A DNA stretch of 13,013 nucleotides, taken from assembly GCA_001970855.1 (NCBI GenBank), contig LSSN01003007.1, positions 1 through 13,013 of the forward strand, in the 5' to 3' direction. A model generated the notes under the pieces. It searched no databases. It was not told the origin of the DNA and saw only the letters and a program-made list of their open reading frames with translations. Source of the DNA: Smittium culicis (lineage: Eukaryota; Kickxellomycota; Harpellomycetes; Harpellales; Legeriomycetaceae). Both the position numbers and the translations under genes were made by a program. Below, in pieces: positions 9,386 to 13,013 of the stretch (position 1 is the first letter of the stretch; each line of letters starts with the position of its first letter).

Positions 9386-9538
9386 TTAGGCCACCCATCC
9401 TACTTGAAGAAATTCCTGGTTTGATCTTTCGGTTGTTATATTGATCCCATTTCCCTTTAGGTACGCATCTGGTAGACCGGCTGAGGAATTTAATGGAATT
9501 AAAATATTAGTTTTATATGCCTTGCACCAACTTGTCCA
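9386..9538 (-). pseudogene. Unidentified possible coding relic
   Basis: Fifty codons are open between stops on the - strand. The local composition is clearly less AT-rich than the surroundings and the amino-acid mix is protein-like (for example AYKTNILIPLNSSAGLPDAY and ERSNQEFLQVGWVA). The same frame continues to about 9080 with stops scattered between plausible pieces such as LLQVRNCILAHYTAIYKNN and ELASQSAIDNMQDY. There is no start codon context and no family I recognise. It may be another decayed transposon protein, or simply a chance opening. Confidence 0.25.
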
Positions 9539-9616
9539 TTTTTTAGTTTATTTTATCACATATTTTCTTTTATTTTTATCGTACCAATAAAATTACGAGA
9601 TTAAAAAAAAAGAAAA

Positions 9617-9906
9617 GTCTCAATTTTCAAAATTACGCAAGTATTTTTCAGACGATTTTACATCGAGTTATTTCAATTTTGGAAAGTTCACAGTCAATTT
9701 TGCAAAGCTCTCATTCGACATTGCATAACTACTCATTTGAGCGTGCAAAAGAAAAATAAAGGTTAATAAAAATCTCTGAATTCAAAAAATTCTCTACAGC
9801 ATAGTATCAGTTTTATAAATGGAAAAAAATCTACAATATTTATTGGCTTTTATTAATAAATATTTTTCTATAAATCCTTTGATCTTATTTTTTTTCCTAG
9901 CTTTTA
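9617..9906 (+). repeat. Inverted repeat, left arm
   Basis: Matches the reverse complement of 10836-11132 from GTCTCAATTT at the outer end to CCTAGCTTTTA at the inner end. The inner half (9761-9906) is close to 85-90% identical by eye, apart from an approximately 16-nt extra piece near 9776-9793 that looks like a local duplication around TCTC. The outer half is more diverged and carries short tandem units. Confidence 0.85.
9674..9751 (+). repeat. Degenerate 21-22-bp tandem units within the left arm
   Basis: Three full units (9674-9694, 9695-9715, 9716-9737) and a partial fourth follow the pattern CAATTTTGCAAAGCTCTCATT. The later units have more changes. Related units on the opposite strand lie at about 10977-11079 in the right arm. 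Confidence 0.6.
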
Positions 9907-10835
9907 TACATAAATTAGCTTTTGTTATAAATTTATTTTCGCTGTACTTATACTGATAGCATACCATTTCTATTTCTAATATTTTTTTGAATCAGTTAGT
10001 TTATTAAACATAAATCAAAAGTATATAAAAAAAAAATTCAAAAATATTCAAAAAGTTAAGAGAATATCAAGAAAAATAATTTTTCAACCAGATTCCGATC
10101 GCTGCTCTAGCAACTCTGTAACCATTGGGAACTGGTTCAAGGGTATAATAATTGTAAAAATTTTATAACATAACGTTCTTCTTGTTATATTATACTAAAA
10201 AAATTTTCATTAGTTATATTTTATTCATAGATATTATTTATCATAAACAAACAAATGGAGGTGGCAGGTGAAAATTTACTCAAAATAAAATAAGAAATCA
10301 AAAAAATTAAACATTAAGTAGTATTCCGAATTTTTTTTTTTTGGTTTAATTGCAATTTATAACCTTATTTTTAGCCGGTATATATGGAAATATATATAGT
10401 TGCTATCAATGTCTATAAAGTTTTCATAAAACACTTTATTAAAACTTTAAAAAACATCAATACTTACTAGTATTAAATACTGCTAAAAAATAAATTTGAA
10501 AAGTTTTATAAAAGTATTCAAGTTATGTAGTTTTATAATAATTTGCATCAAAAAATGCATCTCATAATTTATAAAATAATTTGCCTGTTTATGAACCAAA
10601 TAACAGCTGTGTCAATATTGCTGTGAGTTATAGTACGTATAATTAATTAATATTTTATATTCGGATTAGTGTATATATATCTAATATTGGGTACGTTAAG
10701 TTTGATTTTGATAAAATTTAGGTATGAGTAAGTTTGGTCAATTTTTGCTTGAAAAAAAAGAAATTAGTTACAATGCTGTAAAAAAATGTTAAAATATTCA
10801 TGAATGTTAAGTAGGTAAATACAAAAAGCAGTACC
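9907..10835. other. Spacer between inverted-repeat arms
   Basis: About 930 bp of AT-rich DNA. Apart from the antisense LINE tail at 10067-10147 it shows only small palindromes (around 10469-10484 and 10544-10560) and homopolymer runs. No transposase-like frame was seen, so an autonomous element bounded by these arms is not supported. Confidence 0.6.
10067..10147 (-). mobile_element. Second LINE fragment: C-terminal end of ORF2, antisense
   Basis: On the - strand this reads PLEPVPNGYRVARAA, then IGIWLKNYFS and a TGA stop. It matches the end of the larger LINE (PLETINSWYRVARAAERS, then a stop) in order and in stop position. The nucleotides around GAGTTGCTAGAGC are identical. Similarity stops abruptly at CCCTTGAA near 10145, as expected for a strongly 5'-truncated copy. 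Its 3'UTR would lie at about 9960-10066, next to the left inverted-repeat arm. It represents a separate insertion, not a piece of the first copy. Confidence 0.72.
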
Positions 10836-11132
10836 TAAAAGCTAGGGGAAAAAAAAAAATAAGACTTTAGGACTTATAGAAAAATATTTATTAACAAAAG
10901 CTAATAAATCTTGTGGATATTTTTTCATTTATAAAACTATTACTATGCTGTAGAGATTTTTATTAACCTTTTTTTTCTTTTGCGCGATCAAATGAGAATC
11001 TATACAATATCGAATGTGAACTTGCAAAATTAAATGAAATCTTATCATAAATTGAATAAAATCTTTACAAAATTGAAGCTACTCAATGTAAAATCATTTG
11101 AAAAATTCTAACGTAATATTACAAATTGAGAC
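10836..11132 (-). repeat. Inverted repeat, right arm
   Basis: Reverse-complement partner of 9617-9906. The best-kept stretch is 10836-10970, including TTAATAAATATTTTTCTATAA and TACAGCATAGTA when read on the - strand. The outer part has 21-23-bp units of the pattern AATGAGAATCTATACAATAT or AATGTGAACTTGCAAAATT. Looser related words (GCAAAATAGAATGCAAAG) continue to about 11275. Confidence 0.85.
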
Positions 11133-11617
11133 GCGAAAAATTTTACTATTACAGAATTTTTTTGGGTTTTAGCAAAATACTCAGACTTTTATGCAAAATA
11201 GAATGCAAAGCCCTGTAAAGAAAGTCTAGAATCAATTTAATCAAATCTTACATTCAGAGTGAAATACGCAAATGGAAGAATCAAAATACCTTTTCAATTC
11301 CTCCATTAGCTCTTTCACGAGCAGATGATCTTTTTTGTTATACCAAATTTAGCAAATTAGATTTATTAAAAGTATCATAATTCCGAGGCCTTTAGAATCA
11401 TTGGTTAGTTGTATAATAGCGGCAAATAATAAATATACTTTTAAATTATAAACGAATCAATAAATTGATTTGGATAAAGAGTATTCAACTGGAAAGGGTT
11501 AATATTAAAATTTATGAGTATTCAGGCCAATAATTTTAAGCTACAACAAAGTTATCTCTATGTTCAGAATCTCCCATATATCATTTGTTATTATATGAGA
11601 TTCTCTTGGTAAAACGG
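11133..11617. other. Gene-free AT-rich DNA beyond the right arm
   Basis: Loose relatives of the tandem unit reach about 11275; after that nothing coding is visible. A small hairpin, AGAATCTCCCATATAT with its near-complement ending GAGATTCT, lies at about 11568-11604. Its left arm shares AATCTCCCATA with the direct-repeat blocks. Confidence 0.5.
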
Positions 11618-11908
11618 AGCTTTTTTTATTAGAAATTCTATTTGCTTATTTACATTAGGTAAAGGTATTTGTATGTATAAGTTAGACCACTATATGATAA
11701 ATTCTTATAAGATTTAAAAATAAAAGTATTGTTACTAAATGAGAAAGAATTAACAAGAAAAGTTCCGCTCCTCGAAATAATCTCCCAAATATATTGAGGT
11801 TATAGCCAACAAATTATTATTATTTTACATTGATTTACCAGATTGACATTTTATTGGATAGCTTTGGTAGTTCAAAATATGCCAACCACCCCTAAAAGTG
11901 TTAACCCT
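11618..11908 (+). repeat. Diverged direct-repeat family, copy B (blocks 11618-11664, 11763-11796, 11876-11908)
   Basis: Collinear with copy A (8038-8973) but more compact. The block spacing suggests insertions in A or deletions in B. Confidence 0.4.
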
Positions 11909-12530
11909 TCCCGTCCAACGCTCTTAAAAAAGGTAATTTATTTATTAGTTGGTGGTTTATAAGTAAATTTTTTATCCACTGTTAACATACAATAAACCAA
12001 CAATTGAACGAATCTCGGAATTAAATTATTTTTATTGAATATATTTGGATATATTTGGTAGATCAAAGTTGGTCTGACACCCGTGAAAGGGATAAAAAAA
12101 AAAACTCTAAATATAATTATAAAAGTAAAATTAGAAATGGTTAAAAATTTATTGGTTTTTGTTATAAATTTAGATAAAAAAAATACTGGCTTGTAGTGTT
12201 ATAATAACCATCAACTGTTAAGGCTTTGGAAATTAAGATTATTGGATTCTATCTGGTGGTGATTATTAATTTTCTTTCTGCAAAATTCTATCTTGGAATA
12301 ATACACTAACCAAAAAAGCTCATTATGATTATTAATCCAACGTTCCAACGTATTTTCTAACCTGAAGTAATCTTTGTATCCATGAAGAAAAAAAAAGTAA
12401 GCTTTGTAAAATGGAAAGGGTTACTTTATCGCTCCATAAAATTTAAGTCTATAATGTTACAATAGTTCAAGTAGAAAATATGTCTTTTTCATAGTTAACC
12501 AAATAATGCTAATATTTTTTTTTAAAAAAA
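11909..12530. other. AT-rich intergenic DNA upstream of the quinone oxidoreductase gene
   Basis: No gene supported. Contains a short tandem ATATTTGG (12040-12057) and poly-A/T runs. Its right end presumably includes promoter sequence of the downstream gene. Confidence 0.5.
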
Positions 12531-12536
12531 TATAAA
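12531..12536 (+). promoter_or_regulatory. Candidate TATA box for the WrbA/Pst2-like gene
   Basis: TATAAA, 107 nt before the ATG. The leader that follows (about 12560-12642) turns A/C-rich and almost free of G, a common look for transcribed fungal 5' leaders. Placement is by pattern only; the region is so AT-rich that a chance TATAAA is possible. Confidence 0.4.
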
Positions 12537-12642
12537 TTGAGCTAAATATGACACTTTTAACATTATCAACAATCATACAGATCAAAGAACAAACAAACTC
12601 TAACTAACACTACAAAAACAAACAAAAAAACAAATAACAAAA

Positions 12643-13013
12643 ATGACCAAGCCCACTGTATTCGTTGTATACTACTCTACCTACGGCCACTTGAGGGCTG
12701 TTGCTGATAAGGTTGTCGAAGGCTTGAAAAGTACCAATCTTGTAAATGTTGAACTACGCCAATTCCCTGAAACTCTTCCTCAAGAAGTCTTGGAAAAAAT
12801 GCACGCTCCACCTAAAGATGCTTCTGTCCCCGAGTTTACACTTGATGAGCTTGAAACTGGTGATGCTTTCATGTTCGGTTTCCCAACCAGATTTGGAACT
12901 GCTCCCACTCAAGTCAAATCTTTCATCGATTCAACAGGTGGGCTATGGGCCAAAAAGGCCCTTGTCGGAAAGATGGCTGGTATCTTCTCTGGAACCGGTT
13001 CACAATCTGGCGG
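12643..13013 (+). CDS. PST2: WrbA/Pst2-type NAD(P)H:quinone oxidoreductase, flavodoxin fold (3' end outside window)
   Basis: An FMN-dependent enzyme that reduces quinones by two electrons and so limits semiquinone and oxidative stress; fungal members (Pst2, Rfs1, Ycp4; Alt a 7-type proteins) are cytosolic or membrane-associated. The first 123 codons are in the window, uninterrupted by introns or stops. The FMN phosphate loop is VVYYSTYGHLRAVA (residues 8-21). The flavin-contacting FGFPTRFGT is at 79-87. A third FMN loop region, FSGTGSQSGG, lies at the cut end, where the family has a T-x-x-G-GQE sequence. Full-length family members are about 200 residues, so roughly 80 residues are missing to the right. 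The ATG at 12643 follows an A-rich leader with A at -3, and the first residues match the usual family N-terminus. No other in-frame start fits. The symbol reflects family, not proven orthology. Confidence 0.95.
   Translation, partial: MTKPTVFVVYYSTYGHLRAVADKVVEGLKSTNLVNVELRQFPETLPQEVLEKMHAPPKDASVPEFTLDELETGDAFMFGFPTRFGTAPTQVKSFIDSTGGLWAKKALVGKMAGIFSGTGSQSG

Noticed and set aside
10128..10146. tRNA-like B box (GGTTCAAGGG)
   Set aside because: No A box, acceptor stem or cloverleaf around it, and the sequence is explained as antisense LINE coding DNA.
12158..12173. 16-nt exact match (TTTTGTTATAAATTTA) with 9919-9934
   Set aside because: The word is almost purely A/T; in several kilobases of this composition such a match can arise by chance, and similarity fades at once on either side.
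7217..12530. CRISPR array, rRNA or an undescribed multi-gene system
   Set aside because: No regularly spaced repeats with unique spacers, no conserved rRNA sequence, and no cluster of open frames. The organism is eukaryotic and the block reads as repeat debris.

Overview
This is an AT-rich eukaryotic window. It holds two spliceosomal introns with GT/AG ends, stop codons that fit the standard code, an A/C-rich 5' leader before the last gene, and two proteins typical of fungi. Base composition, the roughly 110-nt introns and the LINE-type repeats would fit an early-diverging fungus such as a Harpellales/Smittium-like lineage. That placement is an inference at low confidence; 'AT-rich fungus' is firmer.

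The left edge (41-2269, + strand) is the 3' part of a ubiquitin-specific protease of the USP12/USP46, Ubp9/Ubp13, CreB group. Three exons are visible. The middle one is a 14-nt microexon, and the intron after it splits the catalytic cysteine codon.

Positions 2554-7207 (+ strand) hold a decayed non-LTR (LINE) retrotransposon of the apurinic-endonuclease type. It has a 5'-truncated ORF1 with a CCHC zinc knuckle. Its ORF2 relic runs through the endonuclease, reverse transcriptase, post-RT connector and C-terminal zinc-finger/tail, and is broken by many stops and frameshifts. Two catalytic positions have changed: endonuclease QE reads QK, and RT motif C FADD reads FADN. Homopolymers (A9, A9, A17, G14) lie at several breaks. 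A possible 9-bp target-site duplication flanks the element.

Positions 7097-12560 are about 5.5 kb of very AT-rich DNA with no convincing intact gene. They contain a second LINE scrap (the C-terminal end only, - strand, 10067-10147); a roughly 290-bp inverted repeat (9617-9906 and 10836-11132) carrying degenerate 21-23-bp tandem units; a set of collinear, diverged direct-repeat blocks about 3 kb apart; and one unidentified possible coding relic on the - strand.

The right edge (12643 to the end, + strand) is the 5' part of a WrbA/Pst2-type flavodoxin-fold NAD(P)H:quinone oxidoreductase, with a candidate TATA box and an A/C-rich leader. The two host genes share no evident pathway; the repeat-filled block between them looks like a transposon graveyard. 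I found no sign of a new multi-gene system.
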